Assembly: GCA_965276675.1 (NCBI GenBank)
Contig: OZ255624.1
Span: 992,001 to 1,056,000, forward strand
Direction: 5' to 3'
Length of the DNA: 64,000 nt
DNA from: G965276675 sp965276675
Lineage (GTDB): Bacteria; Acidobacteriota; Terriglobia; Terriglobales; Acidobacteriaceae
Below, piece after piece: positions 33,058 through 42,500 of the stretch. Under the pieces are notes generated by a model. It saw nothing but the letters and a program-made list of their open reading frames with translations. It did not search any database and was not told the origin of the DNA. The position numbers and the translations under genes are program-made. Each line of letters begins with the position of its first letter. Within the stretch, counting starts at the first letter, position 1.

Positions 33058-33222
33058 ATGAATACCCCCTGCAAGCACCCAAAAGTACGCATCGTGGCGC
33101 GCGAAGAGGACGTCGAGTACGTCGAGTGCCAGGACTGTGGAGAGGTCTTCGACTCAAATGAGTTTGAGGATATGGCTATCGAGGAAACAGTATTCGCCGA
33201 AGAAGAGCCTGGAGACAAGTAG
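33058..33222 (+). CDS. 54-residue zinc-ribbon protein
   Basis: Short ORF beginning with ATG 40 bases downstream of a near-consensus promoter. It encodes MNTPCKHPKVRIVAREEDVE, then a CQDCGEVFDSNEFED segment, and an acidic end. C5-x-H7 and C24-x2-C27 could form a zinc ribbon resembling those of small regulatory or ribosome-associated proteins. The sequence is strongly acidic and clearly protein-like. It lies between the cysteine operon and the convergent pgsA gene. Function unknown. Confidence 0.75.
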   Translation: MNTPCKHPKVRIVAREEDVEYVECQDCGEVFDSNEFEDMAIEETVFAEEEPGDK

Positions 33223-33238
33223 AGGACCTTCTTGGCAT

Positions 33239-33808
33239 TCAGGTGTTCTTGGGCGTTTCATTTGCGCCTAGCCTGCGCGTCTCTCTCCAGGTGTAATGGA
33301 ACCAGGAGAACAGCGTGAGAACAAACGTGGCGGCGAGTGCCCAGTTTTTAATCAAGACCAAAATTGCCGGCGAGTAAAACGCTACCCAAAGCGCACTCGC
33401 CACCGCGATTATCTGGGCAACGGTATTAGCTTTGCCCCAGATGCTGGGGCGGAAATCACGTGTACCCACGGTCACGTGCAGCAGCGCCGCCACAATCAGG
33501 ATTCCGAGATCGCGGCTGAAGACCAGGATTGTGACCCGGCGGGGTATCAGGCCCTGATGCATAAGCACTAGAAACAGCGTGCTGAGCAGGAGTTTGTCCG
33601 CTACGGGGTCCAGATATTGACCGAGAACAGTGCGCTGTTGCAGGAGCCGCGCCAGCAGGCCATCCAACCCATCGCTAATGCCGGCCAGAGCAAACAGGGC
33701 AAACGCGGTGCGATAATGCGCGTCGAGAATGGCGATGACCAGAAAGGGGATAATGCACAGGCGCAGAAAGGTGAGTTGGTTGGGCGCTGCGCGAAGATCC
33801 TTCAGCAC
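33239..33808 (-). CDS. pgsA: CDP-diacylglycerol-glycerol-3-phosphate 3-phosphatidyltransferase
   Basis: Membrane enzyme of phosphatidylglycerol synthesis, CDP-alcohol phosphotransferase family. The signature DG-x2-AR-x8-G-x3-D-x3-D is seen in SDGLDGLLARLLQQ and continuing VLGQYLDPVADK. About five membrane helices follow. GTG start is preceded by, and overlaps by seven bases, the end of a short ORF (33802-33942), suggesting coupled translation. 189 residues. Could use another alcohol acceptor, but the motif context and length fit PgsA. Confidence 0.88.
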   Translation of the reverse strand: MLKDLRAAPNQLTFLRLCIIPFLVIAILDAHYRTAFALFALAGISDGLDGLLARLLQQRTVLGQYLDPVADKLLLSTLFLVLMHQGLIPRRVTILVFSRDLGILIVAALLHVTVGTRDFRPSIWGKANTVAQIIAVASALWVAFYSPAILVLIKNWALAATFVLTLFSWFHYTWRETRRLGANETPKNT

Positions 33809-33942
33809 GTTGGGTGGGCCGCCGTATGTTTGATCATGCGCTCCACGGTAGGAAGAGGGTTGTAGGCGAACTCGGCCGGAGGCGCCGCGCTTCTTGTTTC
33901 AAGCCACTGATAGTACCGCAGCCTGCACTCTTGCGCTACCAC
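33802..33942 (-). CDS. Small ORF coupled to pgsA
   Basis: A 46-residue ORF from GTG, reading MVAQECRLRYYQWLETRS then AAPPAEFAYNPLPTVERMIKH and ending in Thr-Cys. Its TGA lies within the first codons of pgsA (GTGCTGA), a classic coupling overlap. The composition is protein-like rather than antisense noise, and nothing else occupies this strand between tRNA-Val and pgsA. No ribosome-binding site stands out and the frame opens a little further upstream, so the start is uncertain. It could be a leader peptide or a small conserved protein. Confidence 0.45.
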   Translation of the reverse strand: MVAQECRLRYYQWLETRSAAPPAEFAYNPLPTVERMIKHTAAHPTC

Positions 33943-33959
33943 CCAGTCGAGGCGGAGTG

Positions 33960-33987
33960 TTGCGACGAAAATCTGCTACCATATCGC
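33960..33987 (+). promoter_or_regulatory. Possible promoter of tRNA-Val
   Basis: TTGCGA at 33960-33965, a 16-base spacer and TATCGC at 33982-33987, 20 bases upstream of the mature tRNA. Both boxes are about four of six matches to consensus; position is right for a tRNA gene. Confidence 0.4.
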
Positions 33988-34006
33988 TTGGTAGAACTTC
34001 TCTTGA

Positions 34007-34083
34007 AGGCGCGTAGCTCAGTTGGTTAGAGCGCTACCTTGACACGGTAGAGGTCGAAGGTTCGAGTCCTTTCGTGCCTACCA
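34007..34083 (+). tRNA. tRNA-Val (GAC)
   Basis: Cloverleaf is complete: acceptor AGGCGCG with CGTGCCT, D arm GCTC/GAGC, anticodon stem CTACC/GGTAG with loop TTGACAC (anticodon GAC, valine), T arm GAAGG TTCGAGT CCTTT, and encoded ACCA. A decayed integrase begins just downstream, so its 3' end is a plausible past attachment site. Confidence 0.95.
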
Positions 34084-34109
34084 TCTTTCAATAACTTACA
34101 GTATTGTCC

Positions 34110-34470
34110 CGAGAACCGTGAGAACCGTGGACAACGTGGACCATTGTGCTTCCGCGCTGGTCCGGATCGCTGTAAGATTTTCCTGGTCAGAATGCTGCCG
34201 CGATATTTTTCCACCACCTGTTCCTTGTGCAAATGAACATCCTCTGGCACCGCTTGCGTGTATACGTCCATGCTGATGTGACTACTAGGTGGCGCAGGCT
34301 CTCCTGCACCGCCTTGGCATCCGCCCATCGGATTGAGCAGAGTTGCGTAAGAGTGCCGGAACACATACCAGAGACGTGCTTGCTGATTCCAATTTTCTTC
34401 ACCGGCCATCGGCAATAGACCCGAAGAGGAATAAAGATAGTCGAATCTCGGTGAGCCCTCATGCAAGTGT
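34110..34470 (-). pseudogene. Tyrosine recombinase (integrase) C-terminal remnant
   Basis: On the minus strand, NQQARLWYVFRHSYATLL (catalytic Arg-His box of tyrosine recombinases) reads in one frame, ADAKAVQESLRHLVVTSAW (the helix before the HxxR-like box) in a second, and SMDVYTQAVPEDVHLHKEQ, with the catalytic Tyr, again in the first. Two compensating frameshifts and no N-terminal two-thirds make it nonfunctional. Its position directly after the 3' end of tRNA-Val is the classic site of integrated elements. Limits of the remnant are approximate. Confidence 0.75.
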
Positions 34471-34565
34471 GCGGCACCGCTCTCCGGCGGTCTACTTCGC
34501 CCTGCATGCTGTGACCGGAATGGTGATCTACCTCGCAGACCATCTGCTGGTCTACTTTTATTCCG

Positions 34566-35552
34566 TCACGCTGGTAGGTGAGGATCGCCGCCCGTCAGCA
34601 GCCAGTCCCGCTGCTCCGGACTGAGGCAGAGACGATCGGCTCCGAGGGAGTCGACGAGATGGGCCATATTAGTCGTGCCTTGAATTGGGAAGACCGGAAA
34701 ATCATAGGCCATAAGATAGGCCAGCGCTACTTGGTTGGCGGTGGCGCCAAGCTCCTGAGCCAATTTCCTGGCGCGTTCCCGCCGTTCCCGGCTCTCCGGA
34801 TTGTCAAATGAACCCGGATTCTGGCCCACCGCTCCGTCAAAATATCCGTAGCCAGTGGGAGTCCAGGGCATGACCGCAACCTGGGTTTTCCGATGCCAAG
34901 CAATATCCTCATCTGTCATCATATGACGGGTAGAATCAAAAGTGCCGTCCCACGCGCGAGGATGGTGATTAGGGCGGCCGAGGTTCCACTGCGGGGAGGA
35001 GGCGACGAAACCCTGAAGCTGATGGTCAGAGGCATAGGCATTGGCTTCGGACAAACGAGCGGAAGTCCAGTTGCTCGCCCCAACATAACGGATCCTACCG
35101 CGGGCGATCTCGGCGTTCAACATCTCGATAATTTCCCCGGCAGAATGTCTTGTGTCGTCTTCATGCAGGGTGTAGAGATCAATCCTTTCGATTTGTAACC
35201 GTTCCAGACTCACTGTGATATCAGAGGCGACCACTTCCGGTGTCATGCAGTCATCCGGGCGGGGATAGACCTGTCCCTGGTCATGAAGGGCACCCTTCGT
35301 GCTGATGACGACTTCCTGGCGATTTCCGAATTTGCGCAGACATTCACCCAGGCTGCGCTCGCTGCATCCTTCCCCATTCGGATACCAGCAGGCGTAGGAA
35401 TGGGCGGTGTCGAAGAAATTGCCGCCGGCTTCACAGTAAACGCGATAAAGCTCGTACATATCGTCGCCATGTACCCTGGCACCAAAGCGCATGACTCCGT
35501 AGCAGATCGAGGAGACGGACAAATCGGTATCGGGTATGCTATGACGTTTCAT
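34566..35552 (-). CDS. Aldo/keto reductase
   Basis: NADPH-dependent oxidoreductase of 328 residues on a TIM barrel. Visible features: LSVSSICYGVMRFG, NFFDTAHSYACWYPNGEGCSE (catalytic Asp and Tyr), STKGA (Lys), RIDLYTLHEDD (His), RYVGASNW, and QVALAYLMAYDFPVFPIQGT. Possibly acts on a sugar or sugar lactone, as many members do. First gene of the island after the integrase remnant; the same strand as the GH2 gene 264 bases upstream. Base composition is more AT-rich than the flanking core genes. Confidence 0.88.
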   Translation of the reverse strand: MKRHSIPDTDLSVSSICYGVMRFGARVHGDDMYELYRVYCEAGGNFFDTAHSYACWYPNGEGCSERSLGECLRKFGNRQEVVISTKGALHDQGQVYPRPDDCMTPEVVASDITVSLERLQIERIDLYTLHEDDTRHSAGEIIEMLNAEIARGRIRYVGASNWTSARLSEANAYASDHQLQGFVASSPQWNLGRPNHHPRAWDGTFDSTRHMMTDEDIAWHRKTQVAVMPWTPTGYGYFDGAVGQNPGSFDNPESRERRERARKLAQELGATANQVALAYLMAYDFPVFPIQGTTNMAHLVDSLGADRLCLSPEQRDWLLTGGDPHLPA

Positions 35553-35816
35553 TTATACTTTCTCCGTAGAAGATTAATAATAAGACAGACTTATTGGTAA
35601 AGAACGACTTGCCCAGTGATAGATAAAGCGACACATAGTGTGTCGGTAAACGCATACCTCAACTAAGACGTGATGCCGTCCAGAAGCTTGCGTCCGAGAA
35701 GATTAAGAAGCTGCACCAGAGAAGGTCGACGGAAGATGAATAGGTGAACAGCGCTAACGTTCAAAGTATTAGACCATCGTGATCCTTGATAGGCCGCCGT
35801 GGTCTAGGGCAGCATG

Positions 35817-38800
35817 TCAGTCTGTGTAGCCGATCTCTTTCAGCCGTGCTTGGAAATCCGCCGGCAGGGCGCTTGATGAACCAGTGGCCCTCTCGGAGGC
35901 GTATCGAACGAGGTTCAGTAGCAGCCGATCCGCAACGGGATGACTGTCCACATGATCGAGGATAGGGAAAGTATTCAGCAGGAACTGTCCGGTGCCAAAC
36001 TTGTAGGAGCCCAGCAAAATCCCGGATGCGTATCCGCCTTGTGTCGAGTAACCAGCCGCAAATGCCGCAGCAATGACCTCTGACGGAGTGTCCTGTCCAT
36101 CGAACAGGTAGGTGGGGATCATTGGCCCATAGTAGTAAAAATCCAGGATCCCTTCGCCTTGAAGACCTTCAAAGATCGGATGCCGCTTAGCTACACAATC
36201 CTTGTGGTAGAGCCAATCATTGAACTCGTAGACACGACCTTTCTTCGCCAGAGGCAACCAGGCAGTGGATTGATGACCTTGTGCGAATGCCTCGGGAGAA
36301 AGGAAAACAACAGTGCTTCCAGTCGCCATGCGTGTTGCAAGTTCCTTCCAGTCACTTGCCGGGGGTGGATTGTTGGAAACATCGCCTACCAGGATCACGC
36401 CGCGCTCCTCCGCATGTGTATTTTTCAGAGGCGTAACGGTGACTCCTTTGGAGACCAGCCAGGACTCGACACTGGCCGGCAAGTGCCAAGCCGCGACCGC
36501 ACGAGCTACTTGCGGAAGAGATGCAGGATCGGAAAGATAAAATTTCCACGATGTCTCGGGCGGAGCAATACCATTCGGGATATAAGGCACTAACTCGTAG
36601 GTACCCTCCGTCGCCTTCAGGACGACTTGTTCCTTCAAGACAGGCAACGCGAGGGGTCCATCTTCTCCAGCTTTCACCTCGGGAACGGAAATTTGCGTGT
36701 CCCGCGCCCATGCAGACCCAGCAGGACCCCAAACGCGGAATTGAACGGGGTATTCGCCTGGCCGGACTGCATCTTCGTTGGCCAATACTGCCTCGAGGGT
36801 GACGGGCCGTCCCACATACGTATGCGTCGGCTCCACAAACAAGCACCAGCGCACCGGCGCCCATCCATCTTGCATAGCGTCGAAAGCGCCTGGTTTCCAG
36901 TCACGCCAAAATCGCCAAATTCCTTCCCCGGTCATGGCATGATCCAGCATGCCGGTAAGGTTGTATCCGCAAATTTTAGGGTTTGATCGAATCAGGTTGA
37001 AGCCCAAAAGGCGATGGCGCGCCATCGCCTCTTGGCTCAATCGCAACATCGTTTCTGGATTTGGATAAACCACATCCATGCCGAATCGAGACCAGTCGGC
37101 CACAAAGCGGCTGGCCATCGATCGCATCAGAACGAAGCCCTCATCGTCCTGCCGTATGCCCGCCTGCTCGTACATCCTCGCTTCGTGGAGCACGTCCATC
37201 ATGCTGCCAATGCCGTATTCCGAAAGAAAAACTGGCCTGCCACCCTCGCCCAGGGTGCGCATCATTCGATTTACCTCCGGCGACTGCGGGACTTTTGGAT
37301 ATAAATGGAAGTCACCGATACCGTTGCCGGAAGGATACTTCATGGGCACTTTGGGCCCTCCCCGCGCCTCTTTGCCCCAGGTAAGCTCCCATTCCGAGCT
37401 GCCCGGATTGCTTACCGATCCGATCTCAAGATGGCCGTCGAATCGCCCACTGGCAAGCAGAACCAATCGTGTTTCATCAACCGAACGGACGGTCTGCAGC
37501 GCCGCCACGCCTTCCCTAAAGATTGGCCCATCTTCCGTTTCATTCAGCACTCCCCACATCACCAGGCTGGCATGATTGCGATCGCGCAAAATCATCTCTC
37601 GTATTGAGCTCTCGAACCGCGTCTTCATCTGCGGCGAGTTCTTCAGCAGCCAGCTGGCCAAAGATTCCTCGTAGACCATAAGTCCCAACTCATCGCAGAG
37701 ATCGAGTTGATAGGGATGCGCAATGCCGCCAATGAAACGTACAGTATTGAAGCCGCTCGCTTTCGCATAAACAAGGTCGCGTCGAAGAAGATCAGGGTAG
37801 CCGGGCGGCGGCACTACTTGTCCCAAAGGCACGAGATTTCCCGTGTGCGTGCTTCGCACCAGAACGCGCCTGCCATTCAGACGGAAGTAGCCATCGACAA
37901 CCCGAAAGTCACGGAATCCGAAACGGATTGAGGCTTCATCAGTTCCGGCCACTTCCGCCATTTCCGTGCGAACGTCCAAAGTGTAAAGGCTGGGATCGTT
38001 GATATCCCACAGACGGTGATTTCCTATCGTAATTTCATGATCGATGAGCGTTTGCCCAGCAGATATCCTTGACTCCACCGCATCGATCAGCAACGGCTGA
38101 TAGACACCCGCCTGGCTTATGCAAAACTCCACATGAACCTTACTGGGGTTGGGGAGAGCATTTTGCAGCCATGTCTGGATGCGCAGGCGGCCGGTTTTCC
38201 AATCAGGACGAAGATAAAGGTCAGTAATCCTGACCGCGGGAGCCAATAACAGCTCCACAGGTTCGATGATTCCGCCATAGTCATACGTATTTCCATTGGA
38301 AAACTTAATAACCTTGTTTTTGTGAGGGGTCTCCGCCAGCAAAATACCGTCAATGCGGTCGTCGTCCGGGTTAAGAACACGCAGCGAGAGAGTGTTGCGC
38401 TCATTGGGACGCACAGCATTCGTTGCATCCAGGGTAAACGGTGTCTCTCCACCCTCGTGAGTACCGAGATAGATGCCATTGAGCCAAACATGCGCCAGAT
38501 AGTCGACGGCATTGAAACGAATCAGGTACCTGCCGCCACGACATGGATTCCGCTTGGTTTCAAATTCCAGCCAATACCAGGCAACTCCGTGGTAGCCGGG
38601 ATAAGTCTCCTGAATGACAGAAGGAACGCGCGTGGCTTTGGCCTCGGACTGGCGAGCATGGAACCATTCCTGGGTTCGCCCAACGTTCTTTGGATCTGTA
38701 AGAATGAACCATCCGCTATCGAGTGGCACCACGAGCGTCTTTGCAAACTGACCCGTAGCCCGGGGTTGCGCGGAATATTCTCCGCCTGTTTGAGTGCCCG

Positions 38801-38897
38801 CCACCGATTGCAGGGTGGCGGCTCCAAGCAGCGGAGACGTAACTCCTAAAGAGCCACCCAGCCTTCCAGCAAGCTCTAGAAACCGGCGACGATGCAT
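35817..38897 (-). CDS. Glycoside hydrolase family 2 protein, exported
   Basis: A 1026-residue exported enzyme with a Tat-like leader (MHRRRFLELAGRLGGSLG). Domain order follows GH2: a sugar-binding jelly roll (residues ~85-200; YLAHVWLNGIYLGTHEGGETPF), an Ig-like module, then the TIM barrel (~330-620) with acid/base Glu in VMWGVLNETEDG and nucleophile Glu in GRPVFLSEYGIGS. About 400 further residues hold extra beta domains and a GATase1-like stretch near the C-terminus. Substrate could be a beta-galactoside, mannoside or glucosaminide. Its promoter carries the same dyad as the fucosidase and TonB receptor genes. Confidence 0.86.
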   Translation of the reverse strand: MHRRRFLELAGRLGGSLGVTSPLLGAATLQSVAGTQTGGEYSAQPRATGQFAKTLVVPLDSGWFILTDPKNVGRTQEWFHARQSEAKATRVPSVIQETYPGYHGVAWYWLEFETKRNPCRGGRYLIRFNAVDYLAHVWLNGIYLGTHEGGETPFTLDATNAVRPNERNTLSLRVLNPDDDRIDGILLAETPHKNKVIKFSNGNTYDYGGIIEPVELLLAPAVRITDLYLRPDWKTGRLRIQTWLQNALPNPSKVHVEFCISQAGVYQPLLIDAVESRISAGQTLIDHEITIGNHRLWDINDPSLYTLDVRTEMAEVAGTDEASIRFGFRDFRVVDGYFRLNGRRVLVRSTHTGNLVPLGQVVPPPGYPDLLRRDLVYAKASGFNTVRFIGGIAHPYQLDLCDELGLMVYEESLASWLLKNSPQMKTRFESSIREMILRDRNHASLVMWGVLNETEDGPIFREGVAALQTVRSVDETRLVLLASGRFDGHLEIGSVSNPGSSEWELTWGKEARGGPKVPMKYPSGNGIGDFHLYPKVPQSPEVNRMMRTLGEGGRPVFLSEYGIGSMMDVLHEARMYEQAGIRQDDEGFVLMRSMASRFVADWSRFGMDVVYPNPETMLRLSQEAMARHRLLGFNLIRSNPKICGYNLTGMLDHAMTGEGIWRFWRDWKPGAFDAMQDGWAPVRWCLFVEPTHTYVGRPVTLEAVLANEDAVRPGEYPVQFRVWGPAGSAWARDTQISVPEVKAGEDGPLALPVLKEQVVLKATEGTYELVPYIPNGIAPPETSWKFYLSDPASLPQVARAVAAWHLPASVESWLVSKGVTVTPLKNTHAEERGVILVGDVSNNPPPASDWKELATRMATGSTVVFLSPEAFAQGHQSTAWLPLAKKGRVYEFNDWLYHKDCVAKRHPIFEGLQGEGILDFYYYGPMIPTYLFDGQDTPSEVIAAAFAAGYSTQGGYASGILLGSYKFGTGQFLLNTFPILDHVDSHPVADRLLLNLVRYASERATGSSSALPADFQARLKEIGYTD

Positions 38898-39017
38898 ATC
38901 GTTCCCTTAAACATCGGCTACAGGGCCGAACGATCGTTGATTATCGACTCGCTCTCAGATGTCTCGACTGAAGAGCATATGGGGTATAAGATCACAGGTT
39001 CAAAACACGTGAGCTTA

Positions 39018-39066
39018 CTTGTAGGTCACGGTTTTCGGAAGTGTCAATGCATTTCATCCTATTGAA
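39018..39066 (-). promoter_or_regulatory. GH2 promoter with conserved dyad operator
   Basis: Read on the minus strand: dyad TTCAATAGGATGAA (39053-39066), five bases, TTGACA (39042-39047), an 18-base spacer, TACAAG (39018-39023). The -35 is perfect. The same layout is found at 39358-39407 and 44453-44502. The dyad abuts the -35 from upstream, a position typical of an activator, but repression is not excluded. Confidence 0.65.
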
Positions 39067-39069
39067 CAG

Positions 39070-39357
39070 ACATACGCTACGTGAGACCGTCTAGCGGGCT
39101 TGGCACTCGGATGACTTAGCTCTGTCGTGATCGAGGCGGCTGAGCTTATACTTGGGATCATTTCCGTCTGGAAATACGAACGCCTCAATGACGTTGTGCA
39201 ACAGATATGTTGTGCGGCTACTCGTCCTGACTTCACCCTCTTGTTGTTAGCACTGCGGCTCCCGTCATTCCTCTGCAGCTCGTCCGGTTCAATCGAACCA
39301 CGCAGGCCGGAATTTCACCTCCTGCGGCCTAGTTTTCCAGGGCGGTCATTTATTCAG
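39070..39357. other. Intergenic, nothing recognised
   Basis: Centre of the 640-base gap between the divergent GH2 and TonB receptor genes. I see no ORF with protein-like sequence, no repeat and no RNA; the two promoters lie at its edges. Confidence 0.5.
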
Positions 39358-39407
39358 TTCAGACCATTGAACAGTTATTGACAATGAAGTCATGGTCCTT
39401 CTACAGA
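39358..39407 (+). promoter_or_regulatory. TonB receptor promoter with conserved dyad operator
   Basis: Dyad TTCAGACCATTGAA (39358-39371), six bases, TTGACA (39378-39383), an 18-base spacer, TACAGA (39402-39407), then a 130-base leader before the ATG at 39538. Shared with the GH2 and fucosidase promoters; CATTGAACAG is identical between this site and the fucosidase site. Confidence 0.65.
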
Positions 39408-39537
39408 TATTGGCCGTGAGCTTTTAAGTACGCAGGTTCATGCGCATTCCGGGTTCACGCGAGATGACACATTTATTCGAGGAACCTTAAGGGACGCCAC
39501 ACTAACGGAACGTACATCTGTGGAAAGGGAGTGTTCC

Positions 39538-42500
39538 ATGTCTACAGCCCGGCGCGCGGTTTTACTCGCACCTATTCTCCTGCTGCTATCCACATCGCTT
39601 CCAACGTCAATACTGAATGGCCAAAACATCACTGCAACGATCTTGGGTACGGTATCCGATCCTTCTGGCGCGCCGGTCGCTGGGGCAGCGGTTACCGCCA
39701 CCAACGAAGCGACTGGCCTCTCACACTCAGCCACTACCGATGCGACGGGTAGCTATCTGTTCCCGCTTCTACCCATCAGCGACCATTATTCCGTTTCGGT
39801 TGAAGCAAAGGGATTCCAGAAGTTCCTGCAGAGCGGGATCGTCCTGCAGGTAAACGACAATATCCGCGTGGATGCCAAAATGGCGGTGGGCTCAGTTACG
39901 GAAACGACCGTGGTGACCGGAGAGGCGCCCCAGATTGATACGCGGGATTCCTCTCTGGGTACGGTGATTGAGTCAAGAACCATTGTGGAGATCCCTCTGA
40001 ACGGGAGGAATCCGACTCAACTTGCCAGCCTCGTGGCCGGAGTCACGCAGGTCACCGCTCCGGCAGTTTTCACGTGGCGAGGCGGTTCGACCCTGTCTGT
40101 CAATGGATCTCGCACCAATGAGAATCAGTTTCAGGTCGACGGGGCCACTTATGCCGCGGGATACTCAAACAATGGTCTGAACCTCCCGTCTCCCGACGCT
40201 CTGCAGGAGTTCAGGCTTATTACCAACACGTTCAGCGCCCAGTACGGCCGGAACTCAGGGTCCATCTTCAACACCGTGGTTAAGTCCGGCACAAATCAAC
40301 TTCATGGTGCCCTTTGGGAGTTTCTGAGAAACGACAAGCTGAATGCGAGAAATTACTTTCTGCCTGGTAAGAAACCGGCAAAGCTGGTACAGAATCAGTT
40401 TGGCTTCACGGCCGGAGGGCCGGCTATTAAAAACAGGTTATTCTGGTTTGGATCGTACCAGGGTTTACGTATCGCCCAACAGAACATTGCAACGTCATTT
40501 CTGCCAACCGCAGAGGAGCGGGCCGGTTATTTTCCAACGCCCATAAACGATCCGACCACGGGAGTGCCGATTGCACCTAATGCTCAGGGCCAGTATTTCA
40601 TCAGTCCCACTCGCTTCGATCCGGTCGTTCAAAAAATTCTAAGCAGGTCTATCCCGATTCCGCAATCATCGAACGGCCTAGTTACATTTCTCGGACCGGT
40701 TCACGTCAGCACGGACCAGTTTGTGGCAAAGGCGAATGGCAACATTACTCAGAAGGACTCGCTGAGTTTTACGCTGCTGACCGATCGGACGGGTCGCCAG
40801 GACTCCTTACCTAACGGCAATTCAATTCCTGATTATGAGCATCTAGTTGCCAGTAACAATTCATTTTTGGCCACTGGAGATGCTACTTACGCCTTCACTC
40901 CTTCTTTGTTGAATTATGCCCGACTTTCCTATCACCGGCTCAAAGAGCCCCAGACGTGTACCAATCCCCAGCAGTCGCTGAGAGATCTGGGTTCGATCAG
41001 CTTTATTCCCGATCCGGCAGTTCCCAATTACAACCCGACCATGAACGTTGCGGGAGACTTCACTCTGGCTGCCGGGCTATGCGGCATATACGAGAACAGT
41101 ATCAGCCGGCAGGCATCCGACGAACTTACCTGGATACGTGGCAGGCACTCGCTCAAAGTCGGCGCAGACCTGGAAAAACTGAGCACGGCTATCATCGCGT
41201 TTTGTTGCGGAACTGAAGGCCAGTATTCATTCAACGGACAGATTACTGGGAACGCTCTGGCCGACTTCTTGGTCGGTCGTCCGAACAGCTACACTCGGGC
41301 ATCCTTCGGGGGACAGGAGGTTCTCCACTGGTTATACGGCGGCTATGTCCAGGACGACTGGAGACTTTTGCCACGGTTGACATTGAATTTGGGATTACGT
41401 TATTTTCTCCAGACTCCGGACATTACTGACGGCGTGATCGGACCCACGCCAAGCGGCCACGATGGAAAAGCTGTTTTTCGTCCCGGCCAGCAGTCCACGG
41501 TCTATCCGAATGCTCCGCGCGGGCTCGTTTATGTTAACGATGCCGGTATCCCCCGGGGAGTCGTCCAAACGGACCGAAAAGACTGGGAACCTCGGCTCGG
41601 CCTGGCTTGGGATGTTCGGGGCAACGCAAAGAGCGCGGTGCGCATAGCGTACGGTGTCTTTCACTCTGTCAGTATCCCGGACCTCACCGGACAGTTGAAT
41701 CAGAATCAGCCCTTCATCCTCTTTGACACCTTAAACGCCCCTCCCGGAGGCGTAGTGAATACCGAGAAGGGCTTTCCCAATCCAATTCCTTATCGGGCCT
41801 ATCTGATGAAATCGCCGACCTACATTTACCCCGTAAATGTGGTTTCGCAAAATGCATTTTACCGGCAACCGCTGGTTCAGTCGTGGACATTTGACTTTCA
41901 GCAGCAGGTGTCAGAGAACTTCATGGTGGACCTCGCATATGCAGGGAAAACGGAGGAACGGCTGACGCAGAGTGTCGATGATAACCCTCCAATTTATATT
42001 CCGGGAGTCGACGCTTCCGGCAATCCGCTCTCAACGACAGCCAACATCAACAGCCGGAGGATCTATGCTCCTACTTTTGCCCAGATCCGGGAGTCCCAGA
42101 GTATCGGCAGAGGGAATTTCAACGCTCTTGAGCTGAGCACGCAATATCGCCCTCGGAATGGCCTGTCGTTCTCGGCCGTGTATACGTGGTCGAAATCGAT
42201 CGATACGGTATCAACCTTTGCTAACGGCGGCCTTAATGCGCAGGATCCTTTTAACAATCTGCGTGGCCAGCGGGGAGTTTCAGATTTTGATCTTACCCAT
42301 GTTTTCGCGCTGTCCTATGTGTATCAAGTCCCCGACCCTCTCAGGGGTCACGCAGGGCGCGTGTCAAAGCAGATTACCGACGGATGGGAAATCTCGGGAA
42401 TTACCCGGCTCACCAGCGGCGTACCCTTTTCCATCTTTTCCGGCGTGAACAATTCGTTGAATGGGCAAAATCAGGACCGCGCCGACGTAGTGGGGAACCC

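Noticed and set aside
35640..35735. Short Lys/Glu-rich frame (DAVQKLASEKIKKLHQRRS) between the AKR and GH2 genes
   Set aside because: About 24 codons before stop with no start; may be a scrap of a lost gene but cannot be supported.
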